Source of the DNA: Streptomyces kanamyceticus
Lineage (GTDB): Bacteria > Actinomycetota > Actinomycetes > Streptomycetales > Streptomycetaceae
Length of the DNA: 64,000 bases
Assembly: GCF_008704495.1 (NCBI RefSeq)
Contig: NZ_CP023699.1
Coordinates: forward strand, 4,898,001-4,962,000
Direction: 5' to 3'
Shown: positions 49,725-57,175 of the stretch, in pieces
Position numbering within the stretch: position 1 is the stretch's first letter
Layout: each line of letters begins with the position of its first letter
Notes under the pieces: model-generated
Seen by the model: only the letters and a program-made list of their open reading frames with translations
Database searches by the model: none
Told to the model about the DNA's origin: nothing
Translations under genes and position numbers: made by a program

Positions 49725-51096
49725 ACACCCCGCCGTCGGAGGCCATCAGGGCCCAGGGCAGATCGAGAATCTCCAACTCCTGTTCCTGGTGCGCTCCGCC
49801 GGGCGGTACGACCACGAGCCCGTCGGCCGCCGCGATGCCGCGCAGCATCGCGGGCCCGTTGAAGTGCAGCGGCACCGCGTGCTCGGAGCGCAGGGTGACG
49901 GGGACGAGACGCGTGTCGTGCGGGTGTCCCTGGACATCGTCGCGGACGGGCGCGGTGTACGCAGCCTGATTTCCGCGCCCCGAGAGCGTACGCAACAGGG
50001 GTTCGGCCAGGGTCAGCAGGCCCGAGACGGCCGCCAGCGGGTTGCCGGGCAGCCCGACGAGGTGCTGGTCGGGCCGGATGCGGGCCAGGAGCATGGGGTG
50101 GCCGGGGCGCACGGCGACACCGTCCACGAGCAGCTCGGCACCGATGCGGGTCAGGATGGGGTGGACGTGGTCGACGGGGCCCGAGGCGGTGCCGCCGGTC
50201 GTGACGAGCAGGTCGGCGTCGGACGTCGTGATCGCCTTGTGGAGGGCCTCGGCATCGTCGCCGAGGCGTCGGACCGCGGTGACCTCGGCGCCGAGCGCGC
50301 GCAGCCACGGCGGCAGCATCGGGCCGAGCGCGTCCCGGATGAGGCCGTCGCGGGGGAGTCCGTCGGTCAGCAGCTCGTCGCCCAGGACCAGCACTTCGGC
50401 GCGCGGACGGCGCAGCGTCGGCAGCGTGTCGTACCCGGCGGCCGCGGCCAGACCGAGCACGGCGGGCGTCACGAGCGTGCCCCGCGGCAGGAGTTGGTCG
50501 CCGGAACGGCACTCCTGGCCGCGCGGGCGGATGTCCTGCCCGGGCACGACCTCGTGCCCCGCGTGCAGCCTGCCGCTGTCATCGGTGCGGCCGTGCTCGC
50601 TGCGCAGGACGCCGGTGGCGTCCTGCGGGATGCGGGCGCCGGTCGCGATGCGGACCGCCTCGCCGTCGGTGAGCGGCTCGGGCCGCCCGTGCCCGGCGAG
50701 GATCCCCTCGGCCCGCACGTCCCAGGGGCCCGGGCCCGCGACGACCCAGCCGTCCATCGCCGAGGTGTCGAAGGACGGCAGATCGGTCAGGGCGCCGAGC
50801 GGCGCGGCCAGGGTCAGCCCGAGTGCCTGGTCGAGGGCGACCGGGGTGACCGCGGAGCCGGGGCGCGGCGCCCGGGCGGCGCGGGCGCGGGCGGTGGGCC
50901 AGGGGGTGGTGTGGCCATGCCTGTCGGGCGCCTCGCTCCGGGGAGCGGGGGCGGGGGCGGGTGAGGGAGCGGGGGTGGCGGCGGGGGCGCCGGACGGGGC
51001 CGCGGGGCGAGACGTCGCGCCAGGGCCCTCCCGGTGGTCGTTCACCAGGGCGAGTGCTTCGTCGAGCTCGGCGTCGGGCATGGGCCGCCCGGTCAT
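49714..51096 (-). CDS. MoeA-like molybdopterin molybdotransferase
   Basis: 460 residues from ATG 51096. A Pro/Ala-rich N-terminal extension (about 30-85, PAPSPAPAPAPR) is unusual. The MoeA core follows: FDTSAMDGWV (about 110-118), ATGARIPQDATGV, GQDIRPRGQE, the MoCF-binding domain with LVTTGGTASGPVDHV and GLPGNPLAAV, then the C-terminal domain. It inserts molybdate into molybdopterin. The motif TGGTASG varies from the usual TTGGVSxGxxD. It overlaps the upstream MobA-like gene and the downstream channel gene by 4 bp each. Confidence 0.88.
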   Translation of the reverse strand: MTGRPMPDAELDEALALVNDHREGPGATSRPAAPSGAPAATPAPSPAPAPAPRSEAPDRHGHTTPWPTARARAARAPRPGSAVTPVALDQALGLTLAAPLGALTDLPSFDTSAMDGWVVAGPGPWDVRAEGILAGHGRPEPLTDGEAVRIATGARIPQDATGVLRSEHGRTDDSGRLHAGHEVVPGQDIRPRGQECRSGDQLLPRGTLVTPAVLGLAAAAGYDTLPTLRRPRAEVLVLGDELLTDGLPRDGLIRDALGPMLPPWLRALGAEVTAVRRLGDDAEALHKAITTSDADLLVTTGGTASGPVDHVHPILTRIGAELLVDGVAVRPGHPMLLARIRPDQHLVGLPGNPLAAVSGLLTLAEPLLRTLSGRGNQAAYTAPVRDDVQGHPHDTRLVPVTLRSEHAVPLHFNGPAMLRGIAAADGLVVVPPGGAHQEQELEILDLPWALMASDGGVCFT

Positions 51097-52037
51097 CCGG
51101 CGTCCGGCGCGACGCCGCTGCCGGCCTCGGGGGAAGATCCGGGCGCGGCCCCTGTGGGCGCGTCCTGCTGGTCCTCGTCCGCCCACCGGAGTGCGAGCGC
51201 CGCGGCCTTGCGGGCCGCGTCGGCCACGGCTTCGGCACCGCCGGGCGCCTCGCCCCGCGCCGCCGCCTGGGCCGCCGCGTACCCGACGAGGAAAGTGGTC
51301 AGTGGCGCCGCCGGCCTGGCCACGCCGTGCGCGGCGTCACGGGCGAGGTCGAGCAGCGTGCCGGTATCGACGTCGAGTTCGATGCCCAGCTCGTCCTTGA
51401 CTGCGGAAATCCATTCATCCAACACGTGCCCATGCTCCCTGATGCGCGCCCGAGCGGCGGCGATGTCGTCCCAGGTGTCGCAGTCGAAGGCCGCGACGGG
51501 GTCGGCGACCCTGGTCAGCGCGAGCCGCGCGGTGAGCCGCCGCAGCGGGAGCCCGGTGAGCCCGCCGCCGTTCGCCTCCGCGAGGACCGCGCTCTCGCGC
51601 CGCAGCGACGCGCTCCGGTAGGCCGCGACGAGCGGCTGGTCACGGCCGTCGGGGTCGGTGAGGACCGCCCCGTCCGCGCCGCTCTCGCGCAGGGCGTCGA
51701 GGAGTCCGCGTACGGTCCGCTCGGCCAGGAACGGCAGGTCGGCGGAGACCACCACCACCCGCTCCGCCGTGGTGGCGCGGAGCCCGGCGTCGAGCGCGGC
51801 GAGCGGGCCGCCGCCCGGCGGGTCCTCGCGCGCCCACACCACGGGGCGCGCGGTGGCCCGCGGCTCGGCCACCACGACGGTGGTCCGCGCGCCGGAACAG
51901 GCCGAGAGGACCCGGTCGATCAGCGCCCGGCCGCCCACCCGCACGCCGGGCTTGTCCGCGCCGCCGAGCCGCGCGGCCCCGCCCCCGGCGAGCACGACGG
52001 CGTCGTACGGAGGGGTGTCACGCTCGTTCGCGGTCAT
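51093..52037 (-). CDS. MobA-like nucleotidyltransferase fused to DUF6457
   Basis: 314 residues. N-terminal NTP-transferase domain (about 10-200): VLAGGGAARLGGADKPGV is the nucleotide-binding loop, with DLPFL as metal-site Asp and DPDGRDQPLVAAYR. In MobA this enzyme attaches GMP to molybdopterin. After about 205 comes a helical domain (LDEWISAVKDELGI, ARDAAHGVARPAAPLTTFLV) of the DUF6457 type, elsewhere a separate gene. Overlaps moeA (ATGA), so both are cotranslated. Confidence 0.85.
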   Translation of the reverse strand: MTANERDTPPYDAVVLAGGGAARLGGADKPGVRVGGRALIDRVLSACSGARTTVVVAEPRATARPVVWAREDPPGGGPLAALDAGLRATTAERVVVVSADLPFLAERTVRGLLDALRESGADGAVLTDPDGRDQPLVAAYRSASLRRESAVLAEANGGGLTGLPLRRLTARLALTRVADPVAAFDCDTWDDIAAARARIREHGHVLDEWISAVKDELGIELDVDTGTLLDLARDAAHGVARPAAPLTTFLVGYAAAQAAARGEAPGGAEAVADAARKAAALALRWADEDQQDAPTGAAPGSSPEAGSGVAPDAG

Positions 52038-52105
52038 CCCCCGAGTATGGGCATACGGAGGATCATTGCCACCCCCGCGAAGGGCCCTTCGGGCAAGGGA
52101 CTTAT

Positions 52106-52119
52106 GTCACTTCGGTGAC
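52106..52119 (-). terminator. UUCG-loop hairpin downstream of bkdH
   Basis: GTCAC-TTCG-GTGAC, 12 bp after the bkdH stop, with a second perfect palindrome CGAAGGGCCCTTCG (52078-52091) beyond it. Confidence 0.65.
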
Positions 52120-52130
52120 GCTGTGGTCGC

Positions 52131-53696
52131 TCACACCGACCGCAGCAGCACCGCCGGTTGTTCGACGCAGTCCGCCACGTACCGCAGGAACCCGCCAGCC
52201 GTACCGCCGTCGCACACCCGGTGGTCGAACGTGAGCGACAGCTGGACCACGTGCCGCACCGCCAACTCCCCCTGGTGCACCCACGGCTTGGGCACGATGC
52301 GGCCCACGCCGAGCATGGCCGCCTCGGGGTGATTGATGATCGGCGTGGATCCGTCGACCCCGAACACTCCGTAGTTGTTGAGCGTGAAGGTCCCTCCGGT
52401 GAGCTCCGCGGGGGTGAGCGTGCCCTCCCTCGCCGCCTCCGTCAGGCGTATCAGCTCACCGTTGATCGACGTGGTGGTCCGCGTCTGGGAGTGCCGTACG
52501 ACGGGGACGACCAAGCCGCGGTCGGTCTGCGCGGCGAAGCCGAGGTGGATGTCGGCGAGGCGGCGCACCTCGCGCGCCTCCATGTCCACGGTGGAGTTGA
52601 GCATCGGGTACCGGTCGAGGGCGGCGACGGTGATGCGGGCGAACAGCGCAAGGAGCGACACCTTCTGGCCGTCGCGCGGCCCCATGGCCCCGTTCATCGC
52701 GGCGCGGGCGGCGAGCAGTTCGGTCGCGTCGGCGTCGACCCAGCAGGTGGCCTCCGGTATCTCGCGCCTGCTGCGGGACATCTTGTCGGCGACGAGGCCC
52801 CTGATGCCGGTCAAGGGGTGCCGGGACGCGATGCCCGCACGGGTCGGCTCCTGCCCCGCCTCGACCTGACGGCGCGCCTCGGCCAGCCCCTCGCGGATGA
52901 GCTCGTCGTCCTCGCGGACGGCTTCCTTCACCGCGCGCCCGCGCGCCTCGTCCTCGCGGGATCCGGGCCGCTGGGACTCTTCGCGCGTCCCCCCGGCGGA
53001 CTGGCCCGCCCCGTGCCGGGCCAGTCCGCCCGCGGCGATGGCTCCCTCGACGTCGGCCCGCGTGATCAGCCCGTCGTGGCCCGAGCCCACGAGGACACGC
53101 AGATCGACGCCGTTCTCCCGCGCCAGCTTCCGTACGAGGGGCGAGATCACCGGAATCGGCCCGTCACCGCGCGCGGGATCCTGTCGCCCGGACAGCGCGA
53201 CGGGCTCCGGCGACGTGACCGGCTCCGGCGGCGCTGCGGCCTGCGGTGCCGCGACGGCCTGCGGTGCCGCGGGCCGCACCCGTCGACGGCGGGCAGGCGC
53301 CGCCGCCGTGCCGTACCCGACGAGGACGTTCCCCGAGGACTCCTCGGCGGCGGACAGCGCGGGCGACCGCGCGGCCGACAGCAGGGCCCGCTCGGCGGGC
53401 TCCTCCGGAGCCCCTGCCGAGCCCGAGCCCGCCGGTGAGCCCACGGTGACCGTCAACAGCGGCGCACCGACCGGCAGTTCCGCGCCCTCGTCCCCGAAGC
53501 GGGCCGTGACCACGCCTCCGTAGGGGCACGGCACCTCGACCATCGCCTTGGCCGTCTCCACCTCGACGACCGGCTGGTCCACGGCGACGACGTCACCGAC
53601 CTGCACGAGCCACCGGACGATCTCGGCCTCCGTCAGCCCTTCCCCGAGGTCGGGCAGCTTGAATTCGAGACTGTTCACATCAAAAGCAGGGGCCAT
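52131..53696 (-). CDS. bkdH: Branched-chain 2-oxoacid dehydrogenase E2, second copy
   Basis: 521 residues from ATG 53696 (TGATG overlap with E1 beta). Lipoyl domain 8-85 with K50 (VETAKA); linker with Ala/Pro; E1/E3-binding domain at about 190-225 (VRKLARENGVDLRVL, GLITRADVEGA); a charged insert (about 235-285, EESQRPGSREDEARGR) not seen in bkdC; catalytic domain with TFDHRVCDGG. The catalytic motif has Cys where bkdC has Val (DHRVCDG vs DHRLVDG). Confidence 0.9.
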   Translation of the reverse strand: MAPAFDVNSLEFKLPDLGEGLTEAEIVRWLVQVGDVVAVDQPVVEVETAKAMVEVPCPYGGVVTARFGDEGAELPVGAPLLTVTVGSPAGSGSAGAPEEPAERALLSAARSPALSAAEESSGNVLVGYGTAAAPARRRRVRPAAPQAVAAPQAAAPPEPVTSPEPVALSGRQDPARGDGPIPVISPLVRKLARENGVDLRVLVGSGHDGLITRADVEGAIAAGGLARHGAGQSAGGTREESQRPGSREDEARGRAVKEAVREDDELIREGLAEARRQVEAGQEPTRAGIASRHPLTGIRGLVADKMSRSRREIPEATCWVDADATELLAARAAMNGAMGPRDGQKVSLLALFARITVAALDRYPMLNSTVDMEAREVRRLADIHLGFAAQTDRGLVVPVVRHSQTRTTTSINGELIRLTEAAREGTLTPAELTGGTFTLNNYGVFGVDGSTPIINHPEAAMLGVGRIVPKPWVHQGELAVRHVVQLSLTFDHRVCDGGTAGGFLRYVADCVEQPAVLLRSV

Positions 53697-54724
53697 CAGC
53701 TCTCCGCCTCCCACTGCAGCCGCGCGACCGCGTCCAGGATCCGGTCCACGCCCGGCAGGTGGTGCTTCTCCAGCATCGGCGGGGGGTACGGAATGTCGAA
53801 TCCCGCGACCCGCAGCACCGGCGCCTCCAGGTGGTGGAAGCAGCGTTCGGTGATCCGCGCGGCGATCTCCCCGCCGGGGCCGCCGAAGCCGCCCGACTCG
53901 TGCACGACGACGGCGCGCCCGGTCCTGCGCACGGAGGCGGCGACCGTCTCGTCGTCGAAGGGCACCAGCGAGCGCAGATCGACCACTTCGAGGTCCCAGC
54001 CCTCGGCACGCGCGGCCTCGGCGGCCTCCATGCAGACGGGCACGGAAGGGCCGTACGTGATGAGCGTGGCACTGCGTCCGGTGCGCCGCACCACGGCGCG
54101 GCCTATCGGTTCAACGGCCGTGGGCGCGGCAGGGTTCCAGTCGGCCTTGGACCAGTACAGGCGCTTCGGCTCCAGGAAGACGACCGGGTCGTCGGAGGCG
54201 ATGGAGGCGCGCAGCAGGCCGTAGGCGTCGGCGACCGTGGCGGGCGTGACGACGTGCAGGCCCGGGGTCGCCATGTAGTACGCCTCGGAGGAGTCGCTGT
54301 GGTGCTCGACGCCGCCGATGCCGCCGCCGTAGGGCACGCGCACGGTGATGGGCATCGGCATCGCGCCCCGCGTGCGGTTGCGCATCCGCGCCACGTGCGA
54401 GATCAGCTGCTCGAAGGCGGGGTAGGCGAAGGCGTCGAACTGCATCTCGACGACGGGCCGAAGCCCGTACATCGCCATGCCGACCGCCGTCCCCAGGATG
54501 CCCGCCTCGGCGAGCGGGGTGTCCGTACAGCGCTCCTCGCCGAACTCCTTGGTGAGCCCGTCGGTGACCCGGAAGACGCCGCCGAGCGCGCCGACGTCCT
54601 CCCCGAGCACGTGTACGGAGGGGTCCTCGGCCATGGAGTCGCGCAGCGCGCGCCCGAGCGCCTGCGCCATGGTGGCCGGTTTCGTGACCGGTTTGGTGAC
54701 CGGCTTCGCCGCGACCGTGGTCAT
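53696..54724 (-). CDS. bkdG: Branched-chain 2-oxoacid dehydrogenase E1 beta, second copy
   Basis: 342 residues with a short KPVTKPVTKP repeat at the N-terminus, then the E1 beta core: GEDVGALGGVFRVTDGLTKE, DTPLAEAGILG, EHHSDSSEAYY and LEPKRLYW. Same role as bkdB. Its start overlaps the E1 alpha stop (ATGA) and its stop overlaps the E2 start, so the three subunits should be made in step. Confidence 0.93.
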   Translation of the reverse strand: MTTVAAKPVTKPVTKPATMAQALGRALRDSMAEDPSVHVLGEDVGALGGVFRVTDGLTKEFGEERCTDTPLAEAGILGTAVGMAMYGLRPVVEMQFDAFAYPAFEQLISHVARMRNRTRGAMPMPITVRVPYGGGIGGVEHHSDSSEAYYMATPGLHVVTPATVADAYGLLRASIASDDPVVFLEPKRLYWSKADWNPAAPTAVEPIGRAVVRRTGRSATLITYGPSVPVCMEAAEAARAEGWDLEVVDLRSLVPFDDETVAASVRRTGRAVVVHESGGFGGPGGEIAARITERCFHHLEAPVLRVAGFDIPYPPPMLEKHHLPGVDRILDAVARLQWEAES

Positions 54725-55866
54725 CGCGCTTCCTCCTCCGCCTCTTCCGAGGCCACTTCGAGCTCGGCCCGCAACTGCGCCGCCTGCTCCCGCAGTTGGG
54801 AGGTCTGCTCGGCGTACACGTGCGTGAAGAGGTCCATGGGGTCGAGCTGGGGGTCCTGGTTCATGCGCCCGCGCAGGTCGGCCGCCATGGCCTCCGCGTC
54901 GTCGCCCGCCTGCCGCTTCAGGTCGTCGTCCAGGAGTCCGCGCTCCGTCAGCTCCCGCTCCAGGAGGAGGATCGGGTCGTGGTCACGCCAGGCCGTGACC
55001 TCGGCGTCGGGGCGGTAGCGCGTGGCGTCGTCGGCGTTCGTGTGCGCTTCCATGCGGTACGTGACCGCCTCGACGAGGGTCGGGCCGCCGCCCGCGCGTG
55101 CCCGGGCCACCGCCTCGCTCAGCACCTCGTGCATCGCGGCCGCGTCGTTGCCGTCCACCAGGCGCCCCGGCATGCCGTACCCCACGGCCTTGTGCGCGAG
55201 GGAGGGGGCCGCGGTCTGCTTGGCGAGCGGCACGGAGATCGCGAAGCCGTTGTTCTGCACGAGGAAGACGACGGGCGCCTGCCACACGGCCGCGAAGTTC
55301 AGCGCCTCGTGGAAGTCGCCCTCGCTGGTGCCGCCGTCGCCGACCATGGCGAGCGCGACCACGTCGTCACCCTTGAGGCGGGCGGCGTGCGCGAGGCCCA
55401 CGGCGTGCGGGAGCTGGGTCGCGAGCGGCGTGCTCAGCGGCGCTATGCGGGCCTCGCGGGGGTCGTACCCGGTGTGCCAGTCGCCGCGCAGCAGCGTCAG
55501 CGCGCTGACCGGGTCGAGGCCGCGGGCGACCGCGGCGAGCGTGTCCCGGTAGCTGGGAAAGAGCCAGTCCCGCTCCTCCAGGGCGAACGCCGCGGCGACC
55601 TCGCACGCCTCCTGCCCGGTGCTCGACGGGTAGACGGCGAGCCTGCCCTGCTTGGTCAGGGCCGTCGCCTGCGTGTTGTAGCGGCGTCCGCGGACCAGCT
55701 CCGCGTACAGGCGGCGCAGCAGCCCCGGGTCGGCCTTCTGCGCGGCATCGGTGCCAAGGACTCGGTACGGCTCCGCGTCCGGCAGCAGCGGCGCGGGGTC
55801 CGTCCTGGGCTGCCAAGCGGGGGGCGGGGTCGGCCGGTAGGCGCCCCGCTGCTCCATGACCGTCAT
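54721..55866 (-). CDS. bkdF: Branched-chain 2-oxoacid dehydrogenase E1 alpha, second copy
   Basis: 381 residues from ATG 55866 with GGAGG upstream (CAGGAGGTGCC). ThDP motif GDGGTSEGDFHEA ... LVQNNGFAIS (about 185-225); EVAAAFALEERDWLFPSYRD before it. The C-terminal arm is Glu-rich (EVASEEAEEEAR). First gene of the bkdFGH operon, divergent from the Lrp-type gene; the intergenic region carries two candidate operators. Confidence 0.93.
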   Translation of the reverse strand: MTVMEQRGAYRPTPPPAWQPRTDPAPLLPDAEPYRVLGTDAAQKADPGLLRRLYAELVRGRRYNTQATALTKQGRLAVYPSSTGQEACEVAAAFALEERDWLFPSYRDTLAAVARGLDPVSALTLLRGDWHTGYDPREARIAPLSTPLATQLPHAVGLAHAARLKGDDVVALAMVGDGGTSEGDFHEALNFAAVWQAPVVFLVQNNGFAISVPLAKQTAAPSLAHKAVGYGMPGRLVDGNDAAAMHEVLSEAVARARAGGGPTLVEAVTYRMEAHTNADDATRYRPDAEVTAWRDHDPILLLERELTERGLLDDDLKRQAGDDAEAMAADLRGRMNQDPQLDPMDLFTHVYAEQTSQLREQAAQLRAELEVASEEAEEEAR

Positions 55867-55941
55867 GACGGCACCTCCTGGGGGAAGCGGTCTCCTCGTG
55901 AGGAGCGGCAAAAGAGGCGCGGCGGTGTGGTGCGCCTCACC

Positions 55942-55955
55942 TACCGATTGTTCGG
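55942..55955. promoter_or_regulatory. TetR-type site before bkdF (one mismatch to the paa sites)
   Basis: ACCGATTGTTCGGT: perfect ACCGA/TCGGT arms with 4-nt spacer. Differs by one base from ACCGATCGTTCGGT at 58776. It lies 76 bp upstream of the bkdF start. Confidence 0.6.
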
Positions 55956-55984
55956 TCGTCGGCACATTTTGGCTACAGGCACCT

Positions 55985-56018
55985 CCAGGCTGTGGACAAA
56001 CGGTTCTGCACAGCCTGG
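55985..56018. promoter_or_regulatory. Candidate Lrp/BkdR operator
   Basis: CCAGGCTGTG (55985-55994) and CACAGCCTGG (56009-56018), perfect 10-bp arms separated by 14 nt, so the half-site centres lie about 24 bp apart, a spacing suited to Lrp-family oligomers. Ends 39 bp before the bkdR start. Confidence 0.6.
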
Positions 56019-56057
56019 GATGGATGCAGTACGTCCATGGTAGGGAGGCGGGGGGAC

Positions 56058-56552
56058 ATGGCACCTGAACGAATGGTCGACCGGCACGGCGACGACCGCC
56101 CGGACCCCAGGGCCCTGGACGCCATCGACCGCGACATCCTCCAGATCCTGCACACGGACGGTCGCGCGTCGATACGCTCCGTGGCCGACCGCGTCCATGT
56201 CTCGCGTGCCAACGCGTACGCGCGCATCAACCGGCTCATCGACGACGGCGTCATCCGGGGCTTCGGGGCGCGGATCAACCACGAACGCGCCGGGCAGGGC
56301 GCCTCCGCCTACATCACGCTCAAGATCGTCCAGAACACCTGGCGTACGGTGCGCGAGCATCTGCGCGCACTGCCCGGTGCGTCCCACATCGCGCTGGTCA
56401 GCGGCGACTTCGACGTACTGCTCCTGGTGCACACGCCGGACAACCGCGCCCTGCGCGAACTGGTGCTCACCCGGCTGCAGTCCATCCCCGAGGTGCTCAG
56501 CACGCGGACGTTGCTGGTCTTCGAGGAGGACGACATGGACCCGGAGCCCTGA
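56058..56552 (+). CDS. bkdR: Lrp/AsnC-family regulator
   Basis: 164 residues from ATG 56058 with GGGAGG upstream. HTH at about 20-65 (DAIDRDILQILHTDGRASIR, VADRVHVSRANAYARINRLI) and the RAM ligand-sensing domain (about 85-155; GDFDVLLLVH). Divergence from the E1 alpha gene of a bkd operon is the arrangement known for bkdR, which controls branched-chain dehydrogenase expression, probably in response to branched-chain amino or keto acids. Confidence 0.88.
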   Translation: MAPERMVDRHGDDRPDPRALDAIDRDILQILHTDGRASIRSVADRVHVSRANAYARINRLIDDGVIRGFGARINHERAGQGASAYITLKIVQNTWRTVREHLRALPGASHIALVSGDFDVLLLVHTPDNRALRELVLTRLQSIPEVLSTRTLLVFEEDDMDPEP

Positions 56553-56581
56553 TCCCGTCCGTACCTTGCGGGCGGGCGTGC

Positions 56582-57175
56582 TCAGCTCTCGGCGCGCAGC
56601 CCGGCGAAGGCCAACTGCACCACGGCGTCGGCGACCTGCTCGCCGTTGGCGGCGCCGCGGCTCTCCGGGCGGTACCACTCCACGATGGAGTTGATCATTC
56701 CGAAGAGCAGCCGGGTGGCCAGGCGCAGATCCGCGTCCGAGCGCAGATCGCCGTCCGCGACGGCCTCCTTGAACAGCTCGGCGACCTGCTGGTCGAACTC
56801 CCTGCGCCGCTCCATGGCCCACCGCTCGGTGTCCGTGTTGCCGCGCACCCGCAGCAGCAGCGTCACGTAGGGCAGTTCGGCGACAAGGACCTCCACGGTG
56901 CGGCGCGTGACGTACTCCAGGCGCTCGACCGCGCTGCCCACGCGCGCGTGCTCCTCGGCGAGGATCCCGAAGAGACCGTCGAGGGCCCGGCTCACCGCGC
57001 GCCGCAACAGCTCCTCCTTGCCCGCCACGTGGTGGTAGATCGAGGACTTGGAGATGCCCGCCGCCTTGGAGAGGTGCTCCATGGACGTGCCGTCGTAGCC
57101 GCGCTCGTTGAAGACCCGGACTGCCACGCTGAGCAGCGTCTCCGGGGTGTACGTGTCCCGCCGGGCGGTGGTCAT
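56582..57175 (-). CDS. TetR-family regulator of phenylacetate/acyl-CoA catabolism
   Basis: 197 residues. HTH at about 10-55 (LLSVAVRVFNERGYDGTSME, AAGISKSSIYHHVAGKEELL) followed by a TetR_C-like (KstR2/FadR-type) helical domain. The start overlaps the stop of the 3-hydroxyacyl-CoA dehydrogenase gene (ATGA), so it is encoded in that operon and likely autoregulates through the palindrome at 58776. The repeated palindrome before paaA and bkdF suggests it is the regulon repressor, sensing an acyl-CoA such as phenylacetyl-CoA. Confidence 0.85.
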   Translation of the reverse strand: MTTARRDTYTPETLLSVAVRVFNERGYDGTSMEHLSKAAGISKSSIYHHVAGKEELLRRAVSRALDGLFGILAEEHARVGSAVERLEYVTRRTVEVLVAELPYVTLLLRVRGNTDTERWAMERRREFDQQVAELFKEAVADGDLRSDADLRLATRLLFGMINSIVEWYRPESRGAANGEQVADAVVQLAFAGLRAES

